Of a stretch of 64,000 bases of DNA, positions 44,966 through 53,480 are shown piece by piece. The position numbers were made by a program, and so were the translations under genes. Each line of letters begins with the position of its first letter. The stretch's first letter is position 1. The notes under the pieces are model-generated. The model did no database searches. It was given only the letters and a program-made list of their open reading frames with translations, and was not told the origin of the DNA. This DNA is from Stappia sp. WLB 29 (lineage in GTDB: Bacteria; Pseudomonadota; Alphaproteobacteria; Rhizobiales; Stappiaceae): assembly GCF_023507705.1 (NCBI RefSeq), contig NZ_JALBGD010000011.1, forward strand, positions 1 through 64,000, read 5' to 3'.

Positions 44966-46186
44966 ATGACCAATAGCGCCCCGAAAGTGCTGATCTACAG
45001 CCATGATTCCTTCGGGCTCGGTCATCTGCGACGGTGCCGCACCATCGCGCATGCGCTGACTCGCCGCTTCTCCGACATGTCCGTGCTGATCCTGTCGGGA
45101 TCTCCGATCATCGGCAGCTTCGAGTTTCGCTCGCGCGTCGACTTCGTGCGCATTCCCGGCGTGATCAAACTGCGCAATGGCGAATACACGCCGCTGTCGC
45201 TTTCGCTCAACATCGAGCATATCCTCGCGATCCGAACCTCGATCATCGAGCATACAGCCAAGGTTTTCGACCCTGACATTCTGATCGTCGACAAGGAGCC
45301 GCTCGGTCTGCGCGGCGAGATCCTCGGCACGCTGGAGATGCTCAAGGAGCGCGGCAACACGCGCCTGATCCTGGGTCTGCGCGACGTGATGGACGATCCG
45401 ACCGTGCTGCGCGAGGAGTGGACACGCAAGAACGTCGATCCGGCATTGGAAAGCCTCTACGACGAAATCTGGGTCTACGGCCCGCCAGACCTGCACGACC
45501 CGCTGGCGGGAATGGGCCTTTCGGCCAATGTCCACGCGAAGGCGGTGAACACCGGCTATCTGCGCCGCGATGTGCCGGCCGATGCACGGATCACTGAGCC
45601 CCTGCCCTTCGACGACGAGCCCTATATCCTTGTCACGCCGGGCGGCGGCGGCGACGGTGTCGAAATGGTCGACTGGGTGATGCGCGCCTACGAATCCCGC
45701 GCACAACCGCTCTTCCCCGCCTTGATCGTCCTCGGCCCGTTCATGCCGGCACAGGCCGCAGCGGAGTTCCAGGCGCGGGCAGAATCGCTGCGCGACGTGC
45801 ACATCCTGCGCTTCCTGCCGACCATCGAGCCCTACATGGCCGGTGCCAAGGCCATCGTCGGCATGGGCGGCTACAACACGTTCTGCGAGATCCTGTCCTT
45901 CGACAAGCCGACGCTCCTGGTGCCGCGCGTCGTTCCGCGCCGCGAGCAGTCGATCCGGGCCACAAGAGCCGAGACCATCGGTCTTTTGAAGGTGCTCCCT
46001 ATCGACGCCTACCCGGACGTCGACAAGATGATCGACGCATTGGCGGAACTGCCTTGGCTCGCTCCGCCCTCCGCCGCCGGCATCGACAACCTGCTCGGCG
46101 GTCTCGACGTGATCGGCGACCGGGTGGAGCGCATCCTCGCGCAGCGTAGCGCCGCCGTCCGGGAACTTGCTTCCGCGCGCGCCTGA
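44966..46186 (+). CDS. Glycosyltransferase family protein (GT28/MurG-like)
   Basis: A 406-aa GT-B-fold protein. It begins with VLIYSHDSFGLGHLRRCRTI, the opening of a family of MurG-like glycosyltransferases, and has the C-terminal nucleotide-sugar site in AIVGMGGYNTFCEILSFDKP followed by LLVPRVVPRREQSIRA. The donor and acceptor are unknown. It is the first gene of a five-gene plus-strand operon of sugar-active enzymes and is divergent, 200 bases apart, from the unusual ABC exporter gene. A GGGTAGG sits just before the ATG. Confidence 0.85.
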   Translation: MTNSAPKVLIYSHDSFGLGHLRRCRTIAHALTRRFSDMSVLILSGSPIIGSFEFRSRVDFVRIPGVIKLRNGEYTPLSLSLNIEHILAIRTSIIEHTAKVFDPDILIVDKEPLGLRGEILGTLEMLKERGNTRLILGLRDVMDDPTVLREEWTRKNVDPALESLYDEIWVYGPPDLHDPLAGMGLSANVHAKAVNTGYLRRDVPADARITEPLPFDDEPYILVTPGGGGDGVEMVDWVMRAYESRAQPLFPALIVLGPFMPAQAAAEFQARAESLRDVHILRFLPTIEPYMAGAKAIVGMGGYNTFCEILSFDKPTLLVPRVVPRREQSIRATRAETIGLLKVLPIDAYPDVDKMIDALAELPWLAPPSAAGIDNLLGGLDVIGDRVERILAQRSAAVRELASARA

Positions 46187-46248
46187 CCGTCCGCGTTCAT
46201 CCGCGTCGTTCAGGGCCGACCTTCACGCTTTCAGGACCTTCGCATCGC

Positions 46249-47490
46249 ATGTCCCGTATCGCCGTTGTCGTAAAAGGGTATCCGCGTCTTTCGGAGACTT
46301 TCATCGCGCAGGAGATCCTCGGCCTGGAGCGCCGCGGGATCGGCCAGTTGATCGTCGCCCTGCGCCAGCCCTACGACCCTTTCATCCACGAAGTACACCG
46401 GCAGATCTCGGCCGAAGTGCTCTATCTGCCGGAATATGTGAAGGATGATCCTGCGCGCGTTGCCCGGGCAAAACGCTGGGCTGAACGGCAGCCGACCTAC
46501 CGCGATGCCCACGCCCTGTTCATGGCCGACTTCGCCAGGGAACCGAATGCCAACCGCCAGCGCCGCTGGGCACAGGCCTGCGTCTTCGCGCATGAACTCC
46601 CCGGCGACGTCGCCTGGATCCACACCCACTACCTGCATACGCCCTGTTCGGTGGCGCGGTACGCGGCGCATCTGTCTGGGCGCGGCTGGTCGTTTTCCGC
46701 CCATGCCAAGGACATCTGGACCAGCGAGGAATGGGACCTGCGGGTGAAGCTCGACGATGCCGCCTGGGGCGTCACCTGCACCCGCGTCAATCTCGACCAT
46801 CTCCGCTCGCTCTGCGCGCAGCCGGACAAGCTGGAACTTGTCTATCACGGGCTGGACTTCTCGCCTTTCCCCGGCCGCAAAGTCTGCGGCGAGGGCGATG
46901 GCAGGCAAGCCGGTCCGGTCCGCATTCTCTCCGTGGGTAGAGCCGTGGAGAAGAAGGGTTACGACGACCTTCTGGCGGCTCTGGCAGCCCTGCCCGAAGG
47001 GCTGGACTGGCATTTCGAGCATATCGGCGGCGGTGAGCAGGCGACCCGTCTGGCGGATCTCGCCAGCTCGCTCGGCATTTCCAGCCGCGTCACTTGGCAT
47101 GGAGCACGACCGCGTGAGGACGTAATCGAAGCCACGCAGCGGGCAGATCTCTTCGTCCTCGCCTCGAAGGTGGCGAAGTCCGGCGACCGCGACGGCCTGC
47201 CCAACGTGCTGATGGAGGCCCAGGCGATGGGCCTGTGCTGCCTCGCCACCGATGTCTCGGCAATCCCCGAGCTCATTCGCAATGGAAAGACCGGTCTCCT
47301 GGTGCCGCCGGGGGATCGCGAGCGCTTGCGCGATGCGCTTGCCTCGCTCATAGCCGACCCGGCTCTGCGCGAGCAGCTTGGCAGAGCCGCCTCCGATGAT
47401 GTCCGCACACGCTTTTCGACGGATCCGGGCCTCGACCGGTTGGCAGCGCGCTTCGCCCCCCACCTGAAGGAGCGGGCACGAGCCTCTTAA
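46249..47490 (+). CDS. Glycosyltransferase family 4 (WcaL-like)
   Basis: Retaining GT-B glycosyltransferase of 413 aa. The N terminus IAVVVKGYPRLSETFIAQEI is the standard opening of WcaL/AmsK-type enzymes of exopolysaccharide synthesis. The second Rossmann domain has RILSVGRAVEKKGYDDLLAA (about 224) and the donor-site block KSGDRDGLPNVLMEAQAMGL with the conserved Glu of the EX7E motif, then GLLVPPGDRERL. It follows the first glycosyltransferase gene by 62 bases and precedes the next by 20. Confidence 0.9.
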   Translation: MSRIAVVVKGYPRLSETFIAQEILGLERRGIGQLIVALRQPYDPFIHEVHRQISAEVLYLPEYVKDDPARVARAKRWAERQPTYRDAHALFMADFAREPNANRQRRWAQACVFAHELPGDVAWIHTHYLHTPCSVARYAAHLSGRGWSFSAHAKDIWTSEEWDLRVKLDDAAWGVTCTRVNLDHLRSLCAQPDKLELVYHGLDFSPFPGRKVCGEGDGRQAGPVRILSVGRAVEKKGYDDLLAALAALPEGLDWHFEHIGGGEQATRLADLASSLGISSRVTWHGARPREDVIEATQRADLFVLASKVAKSGDRDGLPNVLMEAQAMGLCCLATDVSAIPELIRNGKTGLLVPPGDRERLRDALASLIADPALREQLGRAASDDVRTRFSTDPGLDRLAARFAPHLKERARAS

Positions 47491-47510
47491 AGGTTCTCCA
47501 GGAGACCGGC

Positions 47511-48638
47511 ATGCGCGTCGCCTTCACAGCTCCGATGAAGCCCCTCGACGATCCGGTGCCGTCCGGCGACCGAACCATGGGCAGGCTGATCGTCCAGGCG
47601 CTGGAAGCAGCGGACCACGAGGTGACGGTCGCAACACGGTTTCGGTCATGGAGGGCGACCGGCGGCATCGAGGTTCAACAGGAGGTGGAGCGGGCAGCGC
47701 TCGCGGAAGCAGAGGGTGTCCTGTCATCGTGGGAGGCGTCAGGCTACCGCCCCGACCTCTTCCTGACCTATCACCTCTATCACAAGGCCCCCGACTGGAT
47801 CGGCCCGGCGATAGCTTCGCGGCTGGGCATCCCCTATGTCGTCGTCGAGGCCAGCCGCGCCCCCAAGCGCAAGACGGGCGAATGGGCCTATGGCTTTGCC
47901 GCGGCAGACGCCGCACTGGCGCGCGCCGATCTGGTTGCGGCCATGCACAGGGCAGACAGGGAATGCCTTGCCGCGGTCGTTTCCGCGGAGCGCCTTGCGG
48001 TCCTTGCCCCGTTTCTCGACGCAAGCCGATTCCTGCAGGCGTCCCGTATCCCGCGCCGGGAGGGTGAACCCATCCGACTGCTTGCCATCGGCATGATGCG
48101 CGAGGGAGCGAAGCTTGCCTCCTATCGCGTGCTCGCCGATGCGCTGGACCGATTGCCGAGCTCTTCCCGTTTCACCCTCACCGTTGCCGGAGACGGGCCT
48201 TGCAGGGCGGAGGTCGAGGCGCTGCTCGCCCATTATCCGGTCACCTTCACGGGCGCTGTTGCGGGAGACGATATTCCGACCCTTTGCGCCTCCCACGACC
48301 TCTTCGTCTGGCCGGCGATCCGCGAGGCATTCGGCCTCGTCTTCCTCGAGGCTCAGGCGGCCGGCCTTGCCATTGTAGGCGGCGACACGTTCGGCGTGCC
48401 CGATATCGTCGCCCATGGTGCAACCGGACTTCTGTCGAGTGAGGGCGACGCCGCAGCTTTCGCGCAAAACCTCGCGGCGCTTGTGTCGGATCCTGCTCGC
48501 GCGGCGGGCATGGGGCTTGCTGCCCGCGAACACATCCGCGAGCGGCACACGCTGTCGAGCGGTGCCGACAGTCTCCACGGGCTGCTGGGGCAAGCCTTGC
48601 GCAACTTCGCCCTGCGCGCTACCGCTTCGCCGCAATGA
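47511..48638 (+). CDS. Glycosyltransferase family 4 protein
   Basis: GT-B glycosyltransferase of 375 aa. The N-terminal domain starts MRVAFTAPMKPLDDPVPSGD, with a GRLIVQALEAADHEVTVATR helix. The donor-binding C-terminal domain has FTLTVAGDGPCRAEVEALLA, LFVWPAIREAFGLVFLEAQA (EX7E) and the GVPDIVAHGATGLL loop. AGGAG lies before the ATG. The end overlaps the next gene by ATGA, showing translational coupling in the glycan operon. Substrate unknown. Confidence 0.88.
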   Translation: MRVAFTAPMKPLDDPVPSGDRTMGRLIVQALEAADHEVTVATRFRSWRATGGIEVQQEVERAALAEAEGVLSSWEASGYRPDLFLTYHLYHKAPDWIGPAIASRLGIPYVVVEASRAPKRKTGEWAYGFAAADAALARADLVAAMHRADRECLAAVVSAERLAVLAPFLDASRFLQASRIPRREGEPIRLLAIGMMREGAKLASYRVLADALDRLPSSSRFTLTVAGDGPCRAEVEALLAHYPVTFTGAVAGDDIPTLCASHDLFVWPAIREAFGLVFLEAQAAGLAIVGGDTFGVPDIVAHGATGLLSSEGDAAAFAQNLAALVSDPARAAGMGLAAREHIRERHTLSSGADSLHGLLGQALRNFALRATASPQ

Positions 48639-49789
48639 CACGATCCGCCTTCATCCATGTCCAGCACCTGCTCGGGACCGGCCACGCCCTGCGTGCTGCC
48701 GCCATCGGCCGCGCGCTCGCAGCGCGCGGTATCTCGGTGACGCTCGCAACCGGGAACCGGCTTCCGCCGCTGCTCGACACCACGGGTATCGCGATCGTCG
48801 AACTACCGCCGGTGAGGGCACAGGACGCGCGCTTCAAAACCTTCCTGACACCGGAGGGGCACGAGATCGGCGAGGCGTGGAAGACGGCTCGTACCCAGGC
48901 CACTCTGGACGCCTTTCGGGATCGGCCGTTCGACCTGCTGCTCACTGAAACATGGCCGTTCGGACGGCGCCCCTTCGCGTTCGAGATGCAAAGTCTGGTC
49001 GACGCCGCCAGGGCGCAGTCCCGCCCGCCGCTCATCGCCTCCTCCATCCGCGATATCCTCGTGCGAAAGCAGGAGCTCTGGAAGGAGGAGGAGATGGCGG
49101 AGCGGGCGCTGGCCGCCTACGACCTGGTCCTCGTCCACTCCGACCCGTCCTTCATCCGGCTGGAGGACAGCTTTCCCTTCGCCGACCGCGTGTCGCATCT
49201 GCTGCGCTACACCGGCTTTGCGGAGACGGGCACGGGTGGCACAGAGGCCCCAGGCGACGACGGCAGCGACGAGGTCATTGTCTCCTGCGGCGGCGGCGCC
49301 GTCGGCATCGGACTGCTCAGGGCTGCCCTGAAAGCTCCCGCCCTTTCCCGTCTTGCCGGCGAGTGTCGCTGGCGGCTCCTCGCCGGCCATGACATCGACG
49401 AGGAGAGCTTTCTGGAGCTGTCCAGGCAGGCCGCAGAGAACATCATTGTCGAGCGGGCTCGGCGAGACTTTCCATCGCTGCTCGAGCGGGCCCGCCTTTC
49501 GATCAGCCAGGCGGGCTACAACACCGTTCTGGATATTTTACGGGCCGGCGTGCCCAGCGTGCTTGTGCCCTTCGCCCAGATCAAGGAAACGGAGCAGCAG
49601 CAGCGAGCGGATGCGCTGGTGCGCCATGGCCGCGCCGTTACTGTTCCGGAAAAGACGCTCACACCAGAGGCCCTTGCAAGAGCCGCCGACGATGCATTGA
49701 GCCTGCCGCGGCGCGATATCCCGGTTCGATTCGGCGGGGCGGAGACGGCTGCCGATATCATGGTGGATGCGCTGGAGGCCCGCCGATGA
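48635..49789 (+). CDS. Glycosyltransferase, MurG/GT28-like
   Basis: A 384-aa GT-B protein. It opens FIHVQHLLGTGHALRAAAIG, with the Gly-His pair of MurG-like proteins, and its C-terminal domain holds VIVSCGGGAVGIGLLRAALK and the donor-site segment LSISQAGYNTVLDILRAGVP followed by VLVPFAQIKETEQQQRADAL. It is similar in layout to the first glycosyltransferase of the operon. Overlaps both neighbours by 4 bases (ATGA), so the last three genes of the operon are tightly coupled. Confidence 0.88.
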   Translation: MTRSAFIHVQHLLGTGHALRAAAIGRALAARGISVTLATGNRLPPLLDTTGIAIVELPPVRAQDARFKTFLTPEGHEIGEAWKTARTQATLDAFRDRPFDLLLTETWPFGRRPFAFEMQSLVDAARAQSRPPLIASSIRDILVRKQELWKEEEMAERALAAYDLVLVHSDPSFIRLEDSFPFADRVSHLLRYTGFAETGTGGTEAPGDDGSDEVIVSCGGGAVGIGLLRAALKAPALSRLAGECRWRLLAGHDIDEESFLELSRQAAENIIVERARRDFPSLLERARLSISQAGYNTVLDILRAGVPSVLVPFAQIKETEQQQRADALVRHGRAVTVPEKTLTPEALARAADDALSLPRRDIPVRFGGAETAADIMVDALEARR

Positions 49790-50595
49790 GAGAGGCCGGG
49801 CTTCGCGACTTTCGGGACGTTCTCGATCGGCATCTCGACTGGTTCGCCGAACGCGGCCACGCCGTGCCGGTCTGGTGGCGCGACGACGATGCGATCGAGC
49901 CCACCCCGGCGCTTGATCGGCTGCTGCATATCGCAAACACGCACGAGATCGAGGTCGCGCTCGCAGTGATCCCCGCGAATGCGACAGAGGCTCTTGCCAA
50001 CCGGCTTTCCGGCGAGCGCTTCGCCTCGGTCGTTCAGCACGGATACGAGCACCGCAACTTCCAGGACAAGACGCGAGGAGAAAAGGCCGCGGAGTTCGGC
50101 CGCCGGCGCGATCCCGACGAGGCGCTTGCCGTTCTTGCCCGTGGCAACAAGCGCCTGGCCGAGTTGTTCGGCTCGCGCTTCGTGCCGGTCATGGTGCCGC
50201 CGTGGAACCGTATCGCGCCGCGCATCTCAGCCCGACTGACGGAAGCCGGGCTTGCAGGCCTGTCGACCTTCACACAGTTTCATCCGCGTGCGCTTGTACA
50301 GGTGCAGACGCATGTGGACATGATCAAGTGGAAGAAGGAGCGGCGCTTCATCGGCTGGCATTCGGCCAGCCTGCGCTTCGATTACCATCTGACGCGAAGA
50401 CGCACGAACCCGGCCGAGCCGCTGGGCATCCTCTCCCATCACCTGGCGCAGAACGACGCCTGCTTCGAGTTTCTGGAGAGGACGTTCGAGATCTTGCGGG
50501 CGCATCCCGGCGCCCGCTTCGCCCGCATATCCGAGCTTCTGGACGCCGAGCGGATGGAGCGAGGCCTGTCGCCGGTCAGCCGGCCGCGGGCCTGA
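49786..50595 (+). CDS. Polysaccharide deacetylase family protein (NodB-like fold)
   Basis: A 269-aa cytoplasmic protein with a carbohydrate-deacetylase fold. The Asp pair expected at the metal site is in VPVWWRDDDAIEPTPALDRL (about 27-46) and the His pair in VVQHGYEHRNF (about 83-93); the catalytic motif order matches the family although the first motif differs from the classical TFDDG. VPPWNRIAPRISARLTEAGL supplies motif 3. No signal peptide, so it should act on a cytoplasmic, lipid- or nucleotide-linked glycan. Last gene of the operon; its end overlaps the convergent methyltransferase gene by 20 bases. Confidence 0.85.
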   Translation: MREAGLRDFRDVLDRHLDWFAERGHAVPVWWRDDDAIEPTPALDRLLHIANTHEIEVALAVIPANATEALANRLSGERFASVVQHGYEHRNFQDKTRGEKAAEFGRRRDPDEALAVLARGNKRLAELFGSRFVPVMVPPWNRIAPRISARLTEAGLAGLSTFTQFHPRALVQVQTHVDMIKWKKERRFIGWHSASLRFDYHLTRRRTNPAEPLGILSHHLAQNDACFEFLERTFEILRAHPGARFARISELLDAERMERGLSPVSRPRA

Positions 50596-51169
50596 GCAGC
50601 CGCAGCCGCCAGGTGACGTTCTTCTTGTCGGAGGTCAGGCGGTAATCGTCGAGGACTTCCCAGTCCGGGCCGTCGGTCGCTTCCCACAGGCGAGCGATCA
50701 GGCGGTTGGCACCCGACTCAAGCCGCTTCGGCGAATACATCGAAATAGCGATCACGCCACCCGGCGCCAGGAACGGCACGTAGCGCGCTACCGCCGCTGC
50801 CGGATCGTCGGAGAAGTGCAGCACCTCGTTGAAGACGATGGCGGAGAAGGCCTCGCCCTGCTCCGGTGCGAACGTATGCAGGTCGCCGGCGCGCAACGAT
50901 GCGATCTCCGGGTCCACATTGGCGATGCCGAGCGCGGCCGGCGCGAGATCGACGCCGACATAACGCTGGATGCCCATCGGCTGAAGGCGCTCATACAACA
51001 AGCCTTCGCCGCACCCGATGTCCAGCACCCGGTCGAGCGAGCCGTTGAGGGCGAGCCACATACCGATGATGCCGTAACGACCGCTTTCGGGCAGATCGCG
51101 AAGGAACGCCCAGCGCCCGCGCCGATATTCCTCGTCCCAGCCGTCGGCGGTCGATGCGTTCTTGGACAT
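50576..51169 (-). CDS. Class I SAM-dependent methyltransferase
   Basis: A 197-aa cytoplasmic methyltransferase. The SAM motif I is DRVLDIGCGEGLLYERLQPM (about 45-64), the acidic motif II is YVGVDLAP, and the FSAIVFNEVLHFSDDPAAAV block carries motif post-II. I chose the ATG at 51169, preceded by AGGAAGACAAGG; the longer frame upstream overlaps the next gene. It is convergent to the glycan operon with a 20-base overlap of coding ends. Methylation of the same glycan is a reasonable guess from position only. Confidence 0.82.
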   Translation of the reverse strand: MSKNASTADGWDEEYRRGRWAFLRDLPESGRYGIIGMWLALNGSLDRVLDIGCGEGLLYERLQPMGIQRYVGVDLAPAALGIANVDPEIASLRAGDLHTFAPEQGEAFSAIVFNEVLHFSDDPAAAVARYVPFLAPGGVIAISMYSPKRLESGANRLIARLWEATDGPDWEVLDDYRLTSDKKNVTWRLRLLRPAAG

Positions 51170-51261
51170 GCCTTGTCTTCCTATTCGCCGGCGTGGCGAC
51201 CGGTCTTTCAACGCCCCCTGCCAGACAGATGCCATGGCATCTGCCTGCCCGCAGCCGGACA

Positions 51262-52422
51262 TCACTTATACGGGTCGGCGGCGTCGCGCAAACCGTCGCC
51301 AAGGAAATTGAACGCGAGCACGACGATGATGATGGGAACGACCGGCGCCATCAGCCAGGGATAGATGACCACAACCGAGATATCCTGCGCCTCGTTGAGC
51401 AGGACGCCCCAGGACACCGCAGGCCGGCGCAGACCGAGGTTGAGGTAGGACAGCGCCGTCTCGCCGAGGATCATCGCCGGGATCGACAGGGAGGCCGATG
51501 CGATGATGTGGCTCGTGAAGCCCGGCAGCAGGTGCTTGCGGATGACGCGCGAAGGCTTCGCCCCCATCAGCAGTGCGGCCTTGGCATATTCCTCCTCGCG
51601 CAAAGCCAGCAGCTTGGAGCGCACGGCACGCGCAAGACCGGGCCAGTCGAGCAGGCCGAGGATCACCGTGATGCCGAGATAGATCCAGACGGGCGACCAG
51701 GTGACCGGAAGGGCGGCCGACAGTGCCATCCACAAGGGCAGTTCCGGCAGCGAGCGCAGGATCTCGATCACCCGCTGGATTGCGCTGTCGATGAGGCCAC
51801 CGAAAAAGCCGGCCAGCCCGCCGAAGAACAGTCCCAGCACGATGGAGATGGTCACGCCGATCAGGCCGACGGTAAGCGACAGGCGCGCGCCATATACGAG
51901 GCCGGAGAACACATCCCGCCCCAATCGGTCGGTACCGAGGAGGTAGAGCGTCCCGTCCTTCGCCGGACAGACAAGGTGGAAGCTCGCATCGAAAAGACCC
52001 CAGAACCTGTATTGCGGTCCGAAGCAGAAGAAGCGCAGCGGCTGCACGTCCTGGCGGTCTTCGGTGTAGACCCAGCGCACCGTCTCCAGGTCGATATCCG
52101 CCTTCAGGCCGTAGACGAACGGGCCGACGAAGGAGCCTTCATGGAACAGGCGCAGCGTCTGCGGCGGCGCGTAGAGATGGTCGTTGGAGCGCTGGTTCGG
52201 TGAGTAGGGTGCGATCACCTCGGCAAACGGGACGCACAGGTAGAACAGGATGAGGATCACGCCCGACCACACGGCGACCCGATGGCGGCGGAACTTCCAC
52301 CACATGATCGTCCACTGCGAGGCCTGATAGTAACGCTCCTGCTCCGGGGTAAGCGTTTCTGCGTGAGACGGGTTGAATGCGTCCGGATTGACGTAGTGCT
52401 CGGGCTCGTTGCGCATGTTCAT
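51262..52422 (-). CDS. Peptide ABC transporter permease (OppC type)
   Basis: Inner-membrane permease of 386 aa, longer than the usual OppC (~300) because of a ~110-residue periplasmic insert after the first helix (around LYAPPQTLRLFHEGSFVGPF and QYRFWGLFDASFHLVC). The conserved block YLLGTDRLGRDVFSGLVYGA and the EAA loop EEYAKAALLMGAKPSRVIRK are normal, and it ends NFLGDGLRDAADPYK. A long extra segment of this kind occurs in YejE-like permeases. The ATG at 52422 overlaps the OppB stop as TGATG, after GGGGGAAGG. Last gene of the importer operon. Confidence 0.9.
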   Translation of the reverse strand: MNMRNEPEHYVNPDAFNPSHAETLTPEQERYYQASQWTIMWWKFRRHRVAVWSGVILILFYLCVPFAEVIAPYSPNQRSNDHLYAPPQTLRLFHEGSFVGPFVYGLKADIDLETVRWVYTEDRQDVQPLRFFCFGPQYRFWGLFDASFHLVCPAKDGTLYLLGTDRLGRDVFSGLVYGARLSLTVGLIGVTISIVLGLFFGGLAGFFGGLIDSAIQRVIEILRSLPELPLWMALSAALPVTWSPVWIYLGITVILGLLDWPGLARAVRSKLLALREEEYAKAALLMGAKPSRVIRKHLLPGFTSHIIASASLSIPAMILGETALSYLNLGLRRPAVSWGVLLNEAQDISVVVIYPWLMAPVVPIIIVVLAFNFLGDGLRDAADPYK

Positions 52423-53441
52423 CACGCCTTCCCCCCAAGCCGGATACGCGGGTCGAGGACCGCCAGAAGCAGATCCGACACCAGCATGCCGATCAGCGTC
52501 AGGACCGCGACGAAGAGCAGGATGAAGCCGGCGAGAAACTGGTCCTGCGACTGCAGGGCATTCAGCAACACAGGTCCGACCGTCGGCAGGTTGAGCACCA
52601 CCGACACGATGACCGAGCCGGAAACAAGCGAGGGGATCAGGTTGCCGATATCGGCAATGAACGGATTGAGCGCCATGCGCAGCGGATACTTCACCAGAAG
52701 GCGGGACTCGCGCAGGCCCTTGGCGCGCGCCGTTGTCACGTATTGCTTGTGGAGTTCATCCAGAAGATTCGCCCGCAGGCGCCGGATCATCGCCGCCGTG
52801 CCGGCGGTTCCGATGACCACCGTCGGCACGATCAGGTGCGCCAGCACCGACAGCGCCTTCCCCACGCTCCAGGGCTGGCCGATGTATTCCGGCGCCATGA
52901 GCCCGCCGACCGACAGGCCGAACCAGAGGTTGGCGAAGTACAGCATGATCAGGCCGAGAAGGAAGTTCGGCGTCGCAAGCCCGATATAGCCGATGAACGT
53001 GAAGCCGTAGTCGCCCCAGGAATATTGCCTGGTCGCCGAATAGATGCCGATCGGGAAGGAGACGACATAGACGAACAGGATCGTCGCCGTGTTCAGCACG
53101 ATGGTCAGCGGCAGGGTCGGCCCCACCACTTCGGACACCGGCTTCTCGTATTCGAAAGACCAGCCCCAATTGCCCTGCAGCAACCCGTCGAAGCCATGTA
53201 CGCCCGGCCAAAGGCCGATCCAGATCAGGTAGCGCTCCAGGAATGGCCGGTCGAGTGCGAACTCCGCCCGCAGGAACTCGAGCTTGGCGATGGATGCGCT
53301 TTCTCCGGTCGCTCGCAGAGCTGCAATCTGGTTGGAGATGTAGTCACCGGCCGGAAGCTCGATGATGACGAATGTCAGCAGGCTGATCACGAACAGCGTC
53401 GGGATCATCGTCAACACCCGGCGCAGGATATAGTAGAGCAT
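52422..53441 (-). CDS. Peptide ABC transporter permease (OppB type)
   Basis: Inner-membrane permease of 339 aa starting MLYYILRRVLTMIPTLFVIS. The family block SFEYEKPVSEVVGPTLPLTI precedes the central helices, the EAA loop is YVTTARAKGLRESRLLVKYP, and it ends LLAVLDPRIRLGGKA. A GGGGGA lies about 9 bases before the ATG at 53441; the TTG one codon earlier is too close to it. The gene is 39 bases downstream of the binding-protein gene and coupled to the OppC-type gene. Confidence 0.92.
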   Translation of the reverse strand: MLYYILRRVLTMIPTLFVISLLTFVIIELPAGDYISNQIAALRATGESASIAKLEFLRAEFALDRPFLERYLIWIGLWPGVHGFDGLLQGNWGWSFEYEKPVSEVVGPTLPLTIVLNTATILFVYVVSFPIGIYSATRQYSWGDYGFTFIGYIGLATPNFLLGLIMLYFANLWFGLSVGGLMAPEYIGQPWSVGKALSVLAHLIVPTVVIGTAGTAAMIRRLRANLLDELHKQYVTTARAKGLRESRLLVKYPLRMALNPFIADIGNLIPSLVSGSVIVSVVLNLPTVGPVLLNALQSQDQFLAGFILLFVAVLTLIGMLVSDLLLAVLDPRIRLGGKA

Positions 53442-53480
53442 CAAGCGGTTCCCCCAGCGCCCCGCAGCGCCATTCTCACG

